From contig NZ_RAPO01000005.1 in the NCBI RefSeq assembly GCF_003610195.1, positions 62,001-126,000 on the forward strand: 64,000 bases of DNA. Reading direction: 5' to 3'. The DNA comes from Halopiger aswanensis (GTDB lineage: Archaea > Halobacteriota > Halobacteria > Halobacteriales > Natrialbaceae). The notes below the pieces were generated by a model. That model worked only from the letters and a program-made list of their open reading frames with translations, was not told the DNA's origin and made no database searches. This document shows, piece after piece, positions 34,904-42,883 of this stretch. Position 1 is the first letter of the stretch. Each line of letters starts with the position of its first letter. Both the position numbers and the translations under genes were made by a program.

Positions 34904-35781
34904 GCCTCGATCACCTCATCGTCTTCCAAGCTACCCGGCTCCGGAGGGTTCGGTGCCTCGAGACCGACCTGGTTCTCGAGGTAACGAGCGATCTGGTCGA
35001 ACTGCGCCAGCGTCTCAACTTCGTGGTCACGGATACGTGCGCGATGTTCACGAACGTACTCAAAGGCCGAACACTGCTGTTTCCAGCACCCCTCCATCAT
35101 CGATGTCCGGTCGCCGATCACCTCAGGTGTGGGGAGGTCAATCTCGTCGATCAACTCTTCTTGGTCGTTCGTATGCTTGAACCCGTTCGGCACCGCGGCC
35201 AGCACACCAATCTCTATGTTCAGCTGGTCACCGAAGTTCGTCGCGAGTTGCTCAAGGCCCTCAACTGAGGCTCGCCCCTTCGCGGAGGGTTCAACTGGGA
35301 TCACGAGGTTGCGCGTTGCGTAGATCGCGTTGTAGAGGTGGTCGGACTCGGTAGCCGGCGGGTCACAGATTAAGACGTCGTACTCCTCGGCGATATTGGC
35401 ATCGCGAAGGACACGTTGCAGCTGGGCATAGATGTTGTATGAGTCCCCCAAGTCCTCCGCTTTCCGCTGCTCGCGCTGAAGGTGGCTCGAGAGATCAGAG
35501 AGCATGTTGTGTTCCGGGACGATATCAACACCCTCCGCCGTTCGGGCGAGGTCTGTGAGCGATCCCTTTGGACTGCGGACGATATGGCGCACGATATTGT
35601 CAGCGTCACTGTTGGCGCGATCGTCGTCGACGCCGAACAGTCGACTGAGGTCGCCGTCCTGCGGATCCAGCGGAACGACCAGGACGTCAAGGCCGGCTCG
35701 AGCGTGCGCGACAGCCAGATTCGCCGTCAGCGAGGACTTTCCTACGCCGCCTGCTTCGCTGTAGACCGTATACGAGAGCAT
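34900..35781 (-). CDS. ParA-family partition ATPase
   Basis: A 293-residue ATPase. The deviant Walker A is EAGGVGKSSLTANLAVA close to the N-terminus, Walker A' is VPLDPQDGDLS, and Walker B is YDVLICDPPATES. ATG 35781 is used because the frame further upstream lacks another ATG beside the fold. The protein segregates DNA with a partner and a centromere; an array of TCTTAGA repeats lies just upstream at 35864-35957. Confidence 0.9.
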   Translation of the reverse strand: MLSYTVYSEAGGVGKSSLTANLAVAHARAGLDVLVVPLDPQDGDLSRLFGVDDDRANSDADNIVRHIVRSPKGSLTDLARTAEGVDIVPEHNMLSDLSSHLQREQRKAEDLGDSYNIYAQLQRVLRDANIAEEYDVLICDPPATESDHLYNAIYATRNLVIPVEPSAKGRASVEGLEQLATNFGDQLNIEIGVLAAVPNGFKHTNDQEELIDEIDLPTPEVIGDRTSMMEGCWKQQCSAFEYVREHRARIRDHEVETLAQFDQIARYLENQVGLEAPNPPEPGSLEDDEVIEA

Positions 35782-35863
35782 ACTCTCATGGATGAATTTC
35801 ACCGATAAGTAACTTTGCCACACAAGTTATCTAGGTATGGTATCTGAGAGAGTTATCTAAGAT

Positions 35864-35957
35864 TCTTAGACCTATATCATAGCCAAGCCTCTTAGATTAG
35901 AGTCTTAGATATGTTTCTTAGATCGTGGTCATAGGGTTCTTAGATTAGAGTCTTAGA
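35864..35957. repeat. TCTTAGA repeat array upstream of parA (candidate centromere)
   Basis: Six TCTTAGA units start at 35864, 35890, 35903, 35916, 35938 and 35951. The spacings are 26, 13, 13, 22 and 13 bp. An inverted TCTAAGA stands just before the first. A 20-bp block (cttagattagagtcttagat) occurs twice, at 35891-35910 and 35939-35958. Such an array before parA fits a parS-like centromere and autoregulatory site. Confidence 0.6.
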
Positions 35958-35961
35958 TCAG

Positions 35962-36167
35962 GAAGTCGAAGCTCGCGAGGTCTGCAAGGAAGCCCGACTC
36001 GAGAAGGGCAGTGTCGATCAAGACTTTGATACCTCGAGGAACACAACTTCGTCAAGAAAGAAGTCTCCACGGATCACCCCAGCGCTCTCTATGTACTCAC
36101 CGATAAGGGACACATCTTCGACCAAAACGAGCTACTCGGCGTTATCCCTCTGGCTTGGTCTCGATAG
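35962..36167 (+). pseudogene. Winged-helix protein remnant
   Basis: The frame from 35962 reads EVEAREVCKEARLEKGSVDQDFDT and then fails; the -1 frame from 36033 continues LEEHNFVKKEVSTDHPSALY to VIPLAWSR and a stop at 36165-36167. Together they look like the helix, wing and end of a MarR-like winged helix. One base lost near 36032 explains the break. No start codon is visible, so it is a 5'-truncated remnant. The remaining 36168-36303 gap shows nothing. Confidence 0.55.
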
Positions 36168-36303
36168 CGTGCTGCACGGCTCACCTCATCGTCGGGAGAC
36201 CTCATTAGGATCGATCTCGAGCAGGAGGTTGACCTTATTAGCGATCTCACCAGCATCAAACTCGAGAATTAGACCGAATGGTTTTCACGGGAGTCAGCAA
36301 AAG

Positions 36304-36346
36304 TTAACCAACAAATTGGTGAGACACCCTGATTCTGTTGGTTAAA
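36304..36346. repeat. TTAACCAACA/TGTTGGTTAA inverted repeat, copy 1
   Basis: Arms GTTAACCAACA and TGTTGGTTAA are separated by 22 bp. It lies 36 bp after the stop of the PIN gene. Copies 2 and 3 are at 40584-40625 and 41186-41229. Confidence 0.6.
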
Positions 36347-36381
36347 GCAGATCGTACAGGGAACAGAAATTCAAATGATAT

Positions 36382-36879
36382 CTACTTTGGATATTCAACG
36401 TACTCAAACTCAATCCGTTCGAGATTGTATCGCTCTCTTCGCTCAGAGAGTTCATAGAAATCTTCGTCGTTCGTGAATATTGTTGGATTTGGATTCGAGC
36501 ATTGTTGGGCTGCCTGAAGTATTGGGACATCTTTGGCCTGAATCTCGAGGACCTCAGCGAATGCTTGTACCGTCGGATCTGACCGTACTGCACCGAGATC
36601 TACGTCACTGACCTCCTGGTAGTTCGGATCTGAAATAAAAGGGTTCGACATCATTTGCGCAAATCGATCCCGGAGCTCATCGGCTGCTTGTTGATTATCA
36701 GAATCGCGCTGGATAGCTTGATCAACCTCTTCGTAAATGTACGGAGTGACAAGCACACAGCGCTCGTTATCTATAACCTCTTGAATTCGGGCTTCAGCGT
36801 CGGCAGATTTCCGTGTTAAACCGTGGACCCAAACGTTGCTGTCGTAGATATCGACTCGAGATTCGAGGGAAAAGCTCAA
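36382..36879 (-). CDS. PIN-domain protein (VapC-like toxin), putative
   Basis: A 165-residue protein. The first acidic residue is in DIYDSNVWVHGL near the N-terminus; further acidic positions lie in VTPYIYEEVDQA and FTNDEDFYEL, as expected of PIN ribonucleases. The frame begins with a TTG at 36879 that overlaps the stop of the small gene upstream (TTGA), so a coupled TTG start is accepted. With the 60-residue partner it resembles a VapBC toxin-antitoxin pair on a plasmid-type module. Confidence 0.75.
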   Translation of the reverse strand: MSFSLESRVDIYDSNVWVHGLTRKSADAEARIQEVIDNERCVLVTPYIYEEVDQAIQRDSDNQQAADELRDRFAQMMSNPFISDPNYQEVSDVDLGAVRSDPTVQAFAEVLEIQAKDVPILQAAQQCSNPNPTIFTNDEDFYELSERRERYNLERIEFEYVEYPK

Positions 36880-37058
36880 TCGTCTAATTGACCGGCATAC
36901 CGCTGACTAACAGACTCTGGTTCGTATAGATCTGGAAGCATTTCTTCAATGTTCCACTCGGTCTGCTCTGAGAGTTCCTCAGTGGCCTCCCATGCCTCAT
37001 GGGATGAGATACTAGATTGAGAAGCTTCCATAAGGCGGCGGGCAGATTCGTCTGACAT
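36876..37058 (-). CDS. Antitoxin-like small protein
   Basis: A 60-residue, strongly acidic protein from ATG 37058. It lies directly before and overlaps the PIN gene. No DNA-binding fold is obvious. The antitoxin role is inferred from position. Confidence 0.6.
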   Translation of the reverse strand: MSDESARRLMEASQSSISSHEAWEATEELSEQTEWNIEEMLPDLYEPESVSQRYAGQLDD

Positions 37059-37395
37059 ACTGGCTCACCTAGTTAGTTATAGAAATGCACCAGGACCAAA
37101 TAAGCGTTCTGGACCCATCCTCAAGGCAGTGATGGGCCAGCCATTACATTCACACTCCAAGGATCACGCCGTCGTCGAGTGCAACGGTGACCGTTAACAC
37201 CGACTTGTTCACAGATCGATTCTCGTGGAATCCTCCCCCGAAGAGGCTAGTTTGGTGATGAACGATGTCAGTGCGACCGTTTCAAAATACTATAGAAAAG
37301 TCGCCAGTGACGATGAGTTTAAATCAGAGGTATCGAAGCCCGACAGCAATCGACGCCGCCGTGCATCGAGGATGCTCAACGGGAGTGTCACGAGA
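37059..37395. other. Intergenic or decayed sequence between antitoxin and PolB remnant
   Basis: It contains an open frame at about 37225-37407 (starts MESSPEEAS) that I cannot assign. It may be an extension of the decayed polymerase gene or chance. Nothing else was recognised. Confidence 0.3.
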
Positions 37396-37824
37396 AACTC
37401 GACGTAACCTAATACCAGAGGCGGTTCTCAGCTGTCTCGAGACCGCAATCGAGAAACTTCATTCGGGGAAGTAGCGGTGGATCAACTCGTCGAACGGAAC
37501 CGAGTCTCCAAACTGCTCGAAGAATATACGCAGAACACCCAGAACGTGGCGGCACTCAAACGTGCTCGTGATCAGGATCTCGCTGTCCATCCAGGACAGG
37601 ATATCGAATACGTGGTCGTCGACGACGAAAAGACCTCACGAGAGCGGGTTGCCCTCGCCCATAAGGAGATCAAGACTTACGACGGCTACTACGAGACACA
37701 GCTGATCCGAACTGTTGAGAGTGTGCTATCACCATTTGGTTGGGACCGAAGAAAGATCCGTCAAGAACTCAGTGAGACACGACAGATGGACGTGACAGTC
37801 TTCACTACGCCCAGCGACGAATAA
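37396..37824 (+). pseudogene. Family B DNA polymerase, C-terminal remnant
   Basis: The part from 37477 encodes 115 residues ending at 37824. It matches the end of haloarchaeal PolB: LLEEYTQNTQNVAALKRARD, VHPGQDIEYVVVDDEK, then TQLIRTVESVLSPFGWDRRKIR. The preceding 25 residues (PEAVLSCLETAIEKLHSG) are in another frame; one G added to the run 37465-37468 joins them as LHSGEVAVDQLV. All catalytic domains are missing. It is a remnant of a plasmid-type polB next to the replication origin. Confidence 0.72.
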
Positions 37825-37848
37825 ACAGCAAAAGAAGACCCACTCCCT

Positions 37849-37873
37849 CCCCCCGTCATCGATGTGTAAAACC
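37849..37873 (-). promoter_or_regulatory. Origin-box-like repeat 1
   Basis: CCCCCCGTCATCGATGTGTAAAACC; on the minus strand it reads TTACACATCGATGACGGGGGG. One of eight related boxes around the orc1/cdc6 gene. Confidence 0.6.
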
Positions 37874-38193
37874 CTGCGGAAGGAGAGGGATTAGAGCAAG
37901 AAAATAGCAGCAACAGAAAGAACTGCTGTAAATACGCAGGAGAGATTCTCAGTTGCCAGAATCCAACCTTATCTTAAGATGGTCTATTGTCTGACGAAGT
38001 TTTATGTGGAGGGGGTGAGAAACACATCCGTACTACACCTAATCACGAGGAATGGAGTAGTTCACTTCGACAAACCGAGTGATTGGTTAGGCAGGCTTTG
38101 AAATCGTTGAACCCCGCGAAATTAGCACTCTTATCCCACTTTCACATCGGTATTTGCATCTCTTCATATTTCCCTATGGGTCTACATCGCCTA
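37874..38193. other. AT-rich spacer between origin boxes
   Basis: A 320-bp AT-rich stretch (for example aatagcagcaacagaaag and tttcatatttcc) bounded by oppositely oriented boxes 1 and 2. It holds no gene. It could be the duplex-unwinding region of a replication origin. Confidence 0.4.
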
Positions 38194-38221
38194 TTTACAC
38201 TTCGATGACGGGGGGAGGGGG
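38194..38221 (+). promoter_or_regulatory. Origin-box-like repeat 2
   Basis: TTTACACTTCGATGACGGGG and a following G-run interrupted by one A. Orientation is opposite to repeat 1. The G-run end is typical of origin recognition boxes in halophiles. Confidence 0.62.
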
Positions 38222-38332
38222 TTCTATATTTAGAGAGTTTTACATTCAAGGCAACAGAGGTAGTCTCCAGTACAGACTCAATATCGATTCTGCTACTAAT
38301 GGAAATTGAGGCACTTCCTAACCGGACTCGAG

Positions 38333-38355
38333 TTTACACATCGATGACGGGGGGT
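38333..38355 (+). promoter_or_regulatory. Origin-box-like repeat 3
   Basis: TTTACACATCGATGACGGGG with two further G, 33 bp beyond the 3' end of orc1/cdc6 and in the same orientation as repeat 2. Confidence 0.62.
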
Positions 38356-38387
38356 GTGTTCCAAGAGAGTCCTCCGAAGATGTGGCC

Positions 38388-39857
38388 CTACTGGTTGTGG
38401 AACTCCCTTAGCTGAGCGCTGACCACTGACTGAAGGAGGTCTTCCTGGTTAGCTATCGCTTCCAGACGAGTGTCGTCGACGATCCGATTCATCATCGCTT
38501 CCGGATCACTCGTGAATGTAAATTCCATATACATTCCTCTACCTCGTCCTCGACTCTTTCGAGCCGTCGAGATGAGACCATACGTGGAGAGTTCTTTTAC
38601 GTACTTGACGTAGGTCTCTCGTGTCATTTGGTCAGCATCGATCTGGTCGGTAACCCATTGATAAACTTTGAAGCCGACTGGACTCGGAACCGAACTTCCA
38701 GACCTATTGGAGAAGTGGGCGACGGAGGCGGTCGCGTACAGGGAGATCTTTTTCTGGGTTGTCAACCCCTCTATTAACTTCAGTGAGCGATCCTTGTCGA
38801 TTTCTTCTTGGGACTCACGGACGTGCTTTTCGCGGACTTTCTCGTCACCACGTTCGTCCGCGAGATCACCAGCACCGCGAAATAGGTCGATCGCCTTTCG
38901 TGCGTCTCCGTGGCTTTGTGCTGCGAATGCCGATACGAGTGGTATCACGTCGTCAGTCAAGGCATCAGGCCGGAAGGCATCGCGACGGTTCTCGAGTATC
39001 TGACGGAGCTGGTTCGCGTCATAATCTGGAAAGTAGACGTCCCGGGGATTGAACGAACTCTCAGCACGACCATCGATATCTTCCATGAATTTGGGATCGT
39101 TCGTTAGTGCCGCGACCGATACTTGCCCCTCGATTTCGTTCGTATTACTCGCTCGCGACAGCTGATAGAGCAGTTTCGAGTAGGCAGGTTCGTCGTTTGC
39201 CCGTCGTCCAACCAAGAGGTCAATCTCGTCCAGGATGAAAATAACCGAGTCGTAGTGCTCGTTGATGAGTTCGTATAAGCGTCGATATTTTTTCTTCGTC
39301 GACACGCCGGTTTCTGGGACACCGACCTCTGCGTCGACGTCGTTTGCGACGGTTTGGACGAGTTCAAAGACGGCTTGATCGAGAGTGTTGATCGGCTGGC
39401 AATTAATATCAACAACCCCGAAACGTTCGCCCTTGGATTGGCAGAGATCGACGATCTGTTGAGTGACCGCTCCGATGATGAGTGATTTCCCCGTTCCGGC
39501 AGGACCGTAGAGCAGCATATTCGGGGGACGATTTCCTTGGAGTGTGGGTTTCAGATACGAGACAACAGCTTCGAGTTGGTCATCACGGCCGACGATTCGC
39601 TCCTCATCGATAATCGTGTCTGGCTCGACGAGATCTCGGTTGACAAAAACCGATGTTTCCCCCTCGTCGTCCAGCATATCCCGAATCGATCGCTGAGTAC
39701 TACCTTTAGACGCTCCTCGGTCTTGTCCGGAAACCGCGTCCTCTGCGCCATTTTCTCTACCAGCTTCTACGTGTTCTGCGTCACTCGAGGAAGTTCTGGA
39801 AGGAGGTCCTTCTTCGAGGGTAGATTGGTCCATCCCATCCTGATCACTACCGACCAT
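38388..39857 (-). CDS. Orc1/Cdc6 family replication initiator
   Basis: A 489-residue AAA+ protein. After an acidic, disordered N-terminal about 80 residues come IVGRDDQLEAVVSYL, Walker A YGPAGTGKS, Walker B VIFILDEIDLL, sensor residues (AALTNDPKF) and a C-terminal winged helix. ATG 39857 is preferred over an earlier GTG. The family binds origin boxes and recruits the MCM helicase. Eight boxes with G-runs on both sides of the gene mark a nearby origin that it probably serves. Confidence 0.93.
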   Translation of the reverse strand: MVGSDQDGMDQSTLEEGPPSRTSSSDAEHVEAGRENGAEDAVSGQDRGASKGSTQRSIRDMLDDEGETSVFVNRDLVEPDTIIDEERIVGRDDQLEAVVSYLKPTLQGNRPPNMLLYGPAGTGKSLIIGAVTQQIVDLCQSKGERFGVVDINCQPINTLDQAVFELVQTVANDVDAEVGVPETGVSTKKKYRRLYELINEHYDSVIFILDEIDLLVGRRANDEPAYSKLLYQLSRASNTNEIEGQVSVAALTNDPKFMEDIDGRAESSFNPRDVYFPDYDANQLRQILENRRDAFRPDALTDDVIPLVSAFAAQSHGDARKAIDLFRGAGDLADERGDEKVREKHVRESQEEIDKDRSLKLIEGLTTQKKISLYATASVAHFSNRSGSSVPSPVGFKVYQWVTDQIDADQMTRETYVKYVKELSTYGLISTARKSRGRGRGMYMEFTFTSDPEAMMNRIVDDTRLEAIANQEDLLQSVVSAQLREFHNQ

Positions 39858-39997
39858 ACGCTTGCTGTATGCCGAGGCGTTAAAAAGATTCACCTCCTTC
39901 GATGTTTATCCATGCGGTCTAGACAATCTATACTCGGTATTCGGCTGATCTCTGATTCCCATGTTGGAACCGACACCGAAGTATATCCAATGAGGGT

Positions 39998-40019
39998 CTC
40001 CCCGTCATCGATGTGTAAC
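39998..40019 (-). promoter_or_regulatory. Origin-box-like repeat 4
   Basis: CTCCCCGTCATCGATGTGTAAC. It lies in the 5' region of orc1/cdc6, the first of four boxes with the same orientation. Confidence 0.62.
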
Positions 40020-40077
40020 GAGAATTTCCGCACCTTCCTGCGATTTTATTATATAGTTTACATAAGTAATTTTCTCT
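40020..40077. other. AT-rich element in the orc1/cdc6 upstream region
   Basis: It contains ttttattatatagtttacataagtaa-like sequence between boxes 4 and 5, the most AT-rich part of the gap 39858-40244. It is a second candidate for DNA unwinding, or the orc1 promoter. Confidence 0.4.
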
Positions 40078-40098
40078 CCCCCTCATCGAAGTGTAACC
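40078..40098 (-). promoter_or_regulatory. Origin-box-like repeat 5
   Basis: CCCCCTCATCGAAGTGTAAC plus one base; a variant of the box with GAAGTG as in repeats 2 and 6. Confidence 0.55.
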
Positions 40099-40110
40099 GG
40101 TACGGCCGAC

Positions 40111-40131
40111 ACCCCGCCATCGAAGTGTAAT
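40111..40131 (-). promoter_or_regulatory. Origin-box-like repeat 6
   Basis: ACCCCGCCATCGAAGTGTAA plus one base; 33 bp from repeat 5. Confidence 0.55.
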
Positions 40132-40141
40132 CGGGTGACCC

Positions 40142-40165
40142 CTCCCCCCGACATCGATGTGAAAA
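40142..40165 (-). promoter_or_regulatory. Origin-box-like repeat 7
   Basis: CTCCCCCCGACATCGATGTG then AAAA; 31 bp from repeat 6, so boxes 5-7 are evenly phased at about three helical turns. Confidence 0.55.
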
Positions 40166-40203
40166 CGACCATCGGGTTCTAAGCTTTGCCGGCCAGCTAC
40201 TAG

Positions 40204-40227
40204 TTTACACTTCGAACACGGGGGGAC
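40204..40227 (+). promoter_or_regulatory. Origin-box-like repeat 8
   Basis: TTTACACTTCGAACACGGGG followed by GG. It is oriented toward boxes 4-7 and lies just after the stop of the gene at 40245-40568. Confidence 0.58.
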
Positions 40228-40244
40228 CGAGAGTAGCTGTCCTT

Positions 40245-40568
40245 CTAATCGTCCGAGTTGACAGGGCCTTTGTACTTGGATCGGATTTTCTTTCCCTCCC
40301 GCCACTGCCAGTAGTAGTAACGGTTGTCGTTGATTTCCTTGATCGTGATCGTAGCCTTCGCCGGAACATCGTCAGGGAGATCATCTGATCGTTCCTCGAC
40401 GTCGATCTCGTCTGACTCCTCCTCGAGGCGGGTCTCGCGCTCTTTGTACTCAGCCAACTCTTCGGCGTATTGGGCAATATGTTGGAGCCGTTCGGGAGTG
40501 GACTCGTTGAGGGTGTTGACCAGATCCGTCGGGATGTCCGTCGGCGGGGTCGGTGGTTCGTAGGACAT
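40245..40568 (-). CDS. Small conserved haloarchaeal plasmid protein (DUF6788-like)
   Basis: A 107-residue protein. The first 60 residues form an acidic coiled helix (LAEYKERETRLEEESDE); the C-terminal part is a small beta-rich patch with aromatic and basic residues (DNRYYYWQWREGKKIRSKY). The end resembles DUF6788-type proteins of haloarchaeal plasmids, which may bind DNA; the match is weak. An inverted repeat (40584-40625) is immediately upstream. Confidence 0.7.
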   Translation of the reverse strand: MSYEPPTPPTDIPTDLVNTLNESTPERLQHIAQYAEELAEYKERETRLEEESDEIDVEERSDDLPDDVPAKATITIKEINDNRYYYWQWREGKKIRSKYKGPVNSDD

Positions 40569-40583
40569 CAGCTACTGCCTCGT

Positions 40584-40625
40584 GTTAACCAACACGGGAC
40601 ACCGATCAATAATTTTGTTGGTTAA
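40584..40625. repeat. TTAACCAACA/TGTTGGTTAA inverted repeat, copy 2
   Basis: Arms GTTAACCAACA and TGTTGGTTAA lie 21 bp apart, 16 bp before the start of the gene ending at 40568. It could be an operator or a recombination site. Confidence 0.6.
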
Positions 40626-40691
40626 GTCGGTGGTGGTGATCCAGTCTCTGCTATCTGTAACACCACTCGAAACTGACCTATAGACAGGTTT

Positions 40692-41041
40692 CGTACTATG
40701 TTACACTGTGCTCCGGAGGATCTAACTCGAGGTACTCGCTGCCGTCGAACGCGGTTACACGGTCTCCAAGCTCGCGACGAAGCTTGACCACAGCGAGAGT
40801 GACCTACCTCGCCGGCGTTGCCGAAAAAGAACCGAGTGACTTCCTCGTCGAACAGGGGCTCCTCGTCGGCACGACGGAGTTCTTCGCGAAGAGCCACGTC
40901 CTCAGGCGGGAGCACGAGGACGAAGAACATCCCTTCGACTGGATGCAGGACGGCGTCTTCGAGCTATTCGACCGGGAGGGACGCCTCTATCGCTGGCAGA
41001 CCGAGGAGGACCTCGTCAACGTGACAGAAGACCTCCCGTGA
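40692..41041 (+). pseudogene. Decayed helix-turn-helix gene
   Basis: A frame from 40726 reads LEVLAAVERGYTVSKLATKL, a clear helix-turn-helix, and a second frame continues YLAGVAEKEPSDFLVEQGLL to EDLP and a stop at 41041. The two are joined only by a frameshift near 40795. A likely earlier part (APEDLT) is in a third frame. The gene is therefore broken at two or more places. It lies between copies 2 and 3 of the TTAACCAACA inverted repeat. Confidence 0.5.
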
Positions 41042-41185
41042 CGGCGGGGGACCGCGACTGCCTGTGTTAACTGACCTGGTCGTGCTGCTCCGCAACGTGT
41101 TCGGCTTTCTCAAGGACCGTCGTGAGACAGCGGTCAGTCATCAATCGACGAAGATGTGCCTCGGCCCCTCAACGGGCGCAGAAAA

Positions 41186-41229
41186 ACTTAACCAACAGAT
41201 CGGAAGGAACCCATCACCTCGTTGGTTAA
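41186..41229. repeat. TTAACCAACA/TGTTGGTTAA inverted repeat, copy 3
   Basis: Arms CTTAACCAACA and CGTTGGTTAAC, 22 bp apart. It lies 6 bp after the ArdC-like stop codon. The core of both arms is the same as in copies 1 and 2. Confidence 0.55.
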
Positions 41230-41234
41230 CTGAG

Positions 41235-42173
41235 TTAGGACGAGGATCCGTCCTCGAGAACGTCGATGAGCTCCTCCGCCGTTCGACTAATCCGTTCGAG
41301 GCGCTCGCGGACGACCTCGGGATCGTCCGACTCCCACGCAGCGAGGTAGAACGCTGACCCGCTGGTGTCGAGCCCGCAGTACCGCCCGACGACGTAGGCG
41401 ACCGCCTCGGCCTCGAGTTCGCGTTTCGACCGTTCTGTTTCGTCGTCGACGTCGAAGTGTAGCAAGGCATGGGCGTACTCATGGATCAGCGTTCGGGCGA
41501 GATCGGCATTGTTCTCTCGGTCACGAATCTCGACGCGCGGTTGCATATCAATGAGGCTGCGCTGCTTGCAGACACCCCTCGCCTCACCGTGGGCCCACTC
41601 TTCCTCTGGAAGGATCCGAACCGTCACGCCGAGTTCGTCAGCGGCGTCGATCAGCTGTGGAACGAGATTGCCGGCGTCCCCAGTCGCTTCTGTCTCGAGG
41701 TCAGGAAGTGGCTCCCCCTTGGTTTGGGAGATGTCGAATACGGGAGCAGGCTTGAATCCGACGAGCCCTCTTGACCACTCTTCAGGCGGTGTCTCGTCGT
41801 AGTCGCAGTCACTGTCCTCGTGGTAGCTGGGCGAATTCTCGCATTCCGGGCACTGCTTGGTGATGATCGGTGCCCAGATCCAGATAGCCTGTTCGCCTTC
41901 CTGGACGTGATGGTCGAACTCTTCCTGCCACGTTCGGTAGCCCGCAACGCGAGTCGCGTCGGGATACTGGAGTTTGATCAGGAGCGTATTCCGATGGGAA
42001 TAGTCGTGGAAGCGACTCTGGACCTCGAGCCACTCCTGGAACTCCGCGCTGGCCTGCGCATCGTCGACGCTGTCGACGAGGTCATCGATCCATGCTTCGA
42101 TGGTACTGTTCATCTCCTCGTGTCGCGTGTCGGTTTCCTCAAACAAGACCGACGAGTCACTGGCTCTCATCAT
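41235..42173 (-). CDS. ArdC-like protein with zincin metallopeptidase domain
   Basis: A 312-residue protein. The N-terminal ssDNA-binding-like part has FHDYSHRNTLLIKLQYP, ATRVAGYRTWQEE and AIWIWAPI, typical of the ArdC N-terminal domain. A CxxC..C segment (QCPECENSP) follows, and the C-terminal zincin carries HEYAHALLHF with a later EAEAVAYVV glutamate. ArdC proteins help incoming plasmids against restriction. Two ATGs are adjacent at the start. It is consistent with a mobile or plasmid module. Confidence 0.85.
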   Translation of the reverse strand: MMRASDSSVLFEETDTRHEEMNSTIEAWIDDLVDSVDDAQASAEFQEWLEVQSRFHDYSHRNTLLIKLQYPDATRVAGYRTWQEEFDHHVQEGEQAIWIWAPIITKQCPECENSPSYHEDSDCDYDETPPEEWSRGLVGFKPAPVFDISQTKGEPLPDLETEATGDAGNLVPQLIDAADELGVTVRILPEEEWAHGEARGVCKQRSLIDMQPRVEIRDRENNADLARTLIHEYAHALLHFDVDDETERSKRELEAEAVAYVVGRYCGLDTSGSAFYLAAWESDDPEVVRERLERISRTAEELIDVLEDGSSS

Positions 42174-42532
42174 AATTCATCGACTCGAGTTCACAGCGAG
42201 TGCATCAGTTCAGAACGCGCTGCACCCCTTTGGGGCGCACAAAAAACTCACGTCGACGGTTACGGAGTTCGTGTCTCGTCAGCGAAGCCAACCGAAACAA
42301 GGTAGTCGAGGAACTCGTCAAACTGCTCGACGTCACTCGAAGTATCGGTTGGCGAGGTGGCGGGTCTACCCGATGGCCCATCAGAAGGCTAGATCAGTTT
42401 CTACCCTCGGTAGATGCGCTCGAGAGTAACAACGGTTAGGCGCAGTCGACAACTGGCATCTGCTATATAACTGACCCGGTGAACATCTTGGGGGCGCATG
42501 GTACCTGCCCGGCGCACGTTCTCTAGAGTGTC
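42174..42532. other. Intergenic gap between plasmid module and DsrE
   Basis: 359 bp without a supportable gene. A hairpin gcacccctttggggcgc lies at about 42225-42241. It probably marks the right edge of the plasmid-type module. Confidence 0.3.
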
Positions 42533-42883
42533 ATGTCGAAACATGCATTCATACTCCTGTCCCATCCGGAGTATCCCGGCAAGTTCGCCAACCCGCTGAC
42601 CTACGCCATACAGCTCGACGACGCTGGCCACAACGTTGATGTGTACTTCGACGGGGAAGCCACGTACTGGTTCGACGGTCTCGAGGAGCGGCCCCAGCCC
42701 GCGCTGGACGCCTACACCCGTGCGAAAGACCGTGCTCTCATCGCGGGCGTCTGCGATCATTGCGCCTCGTTCAAGGGCGTCGCGGAGGCCGTCGAAGCCG
42801 AGGGGTTCGAGATCGAAGGGACTGAACACGCGCCGGACGTGGCTGGGTTAGTCGACGAGGGGTACGAAATTCACACGGTGTAA
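42533..42883 (+). CDS. DsrE/F-like sulfur-relay protein
   Basis: A 116-residue DsrE-fold protein (KHAFILLSHPEYPGKFANPL..). The cysteines Cys74 and Cys77 in GVCDHCASF are at the position of the persulfide-carrying Cys in DsrE/TusD. It could pass sulfane sulfur. Its 3' end overlaps that of the ABCE1-like gene by 13 bp in convergent orientation. Confidence 0.83.
   Translation: MSKHAFILLSHPEYPGKFANPLTYAIQLDDAGHNVDVYFDGEATYWFDGLEERPQPALDAYTRAKDRALIAGVCDHCASFKGVAEAVEAEGFEIEGTEHAPDVAGLVDEGYEIHTV

Noticed and set aside
35800..36000. CRISPR-like array
   Set aside because: The repeat units are only 7-20 bp with 13-22 bp phasing; there are no unique spacers of about 35 bp and no cas genes.
42222..42241. 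Hairpin gcacccctttggggcgc as a terminator
   Set aside because: No T-run follows, and it is far from the ends of the neighbouring genes; too short to claim.
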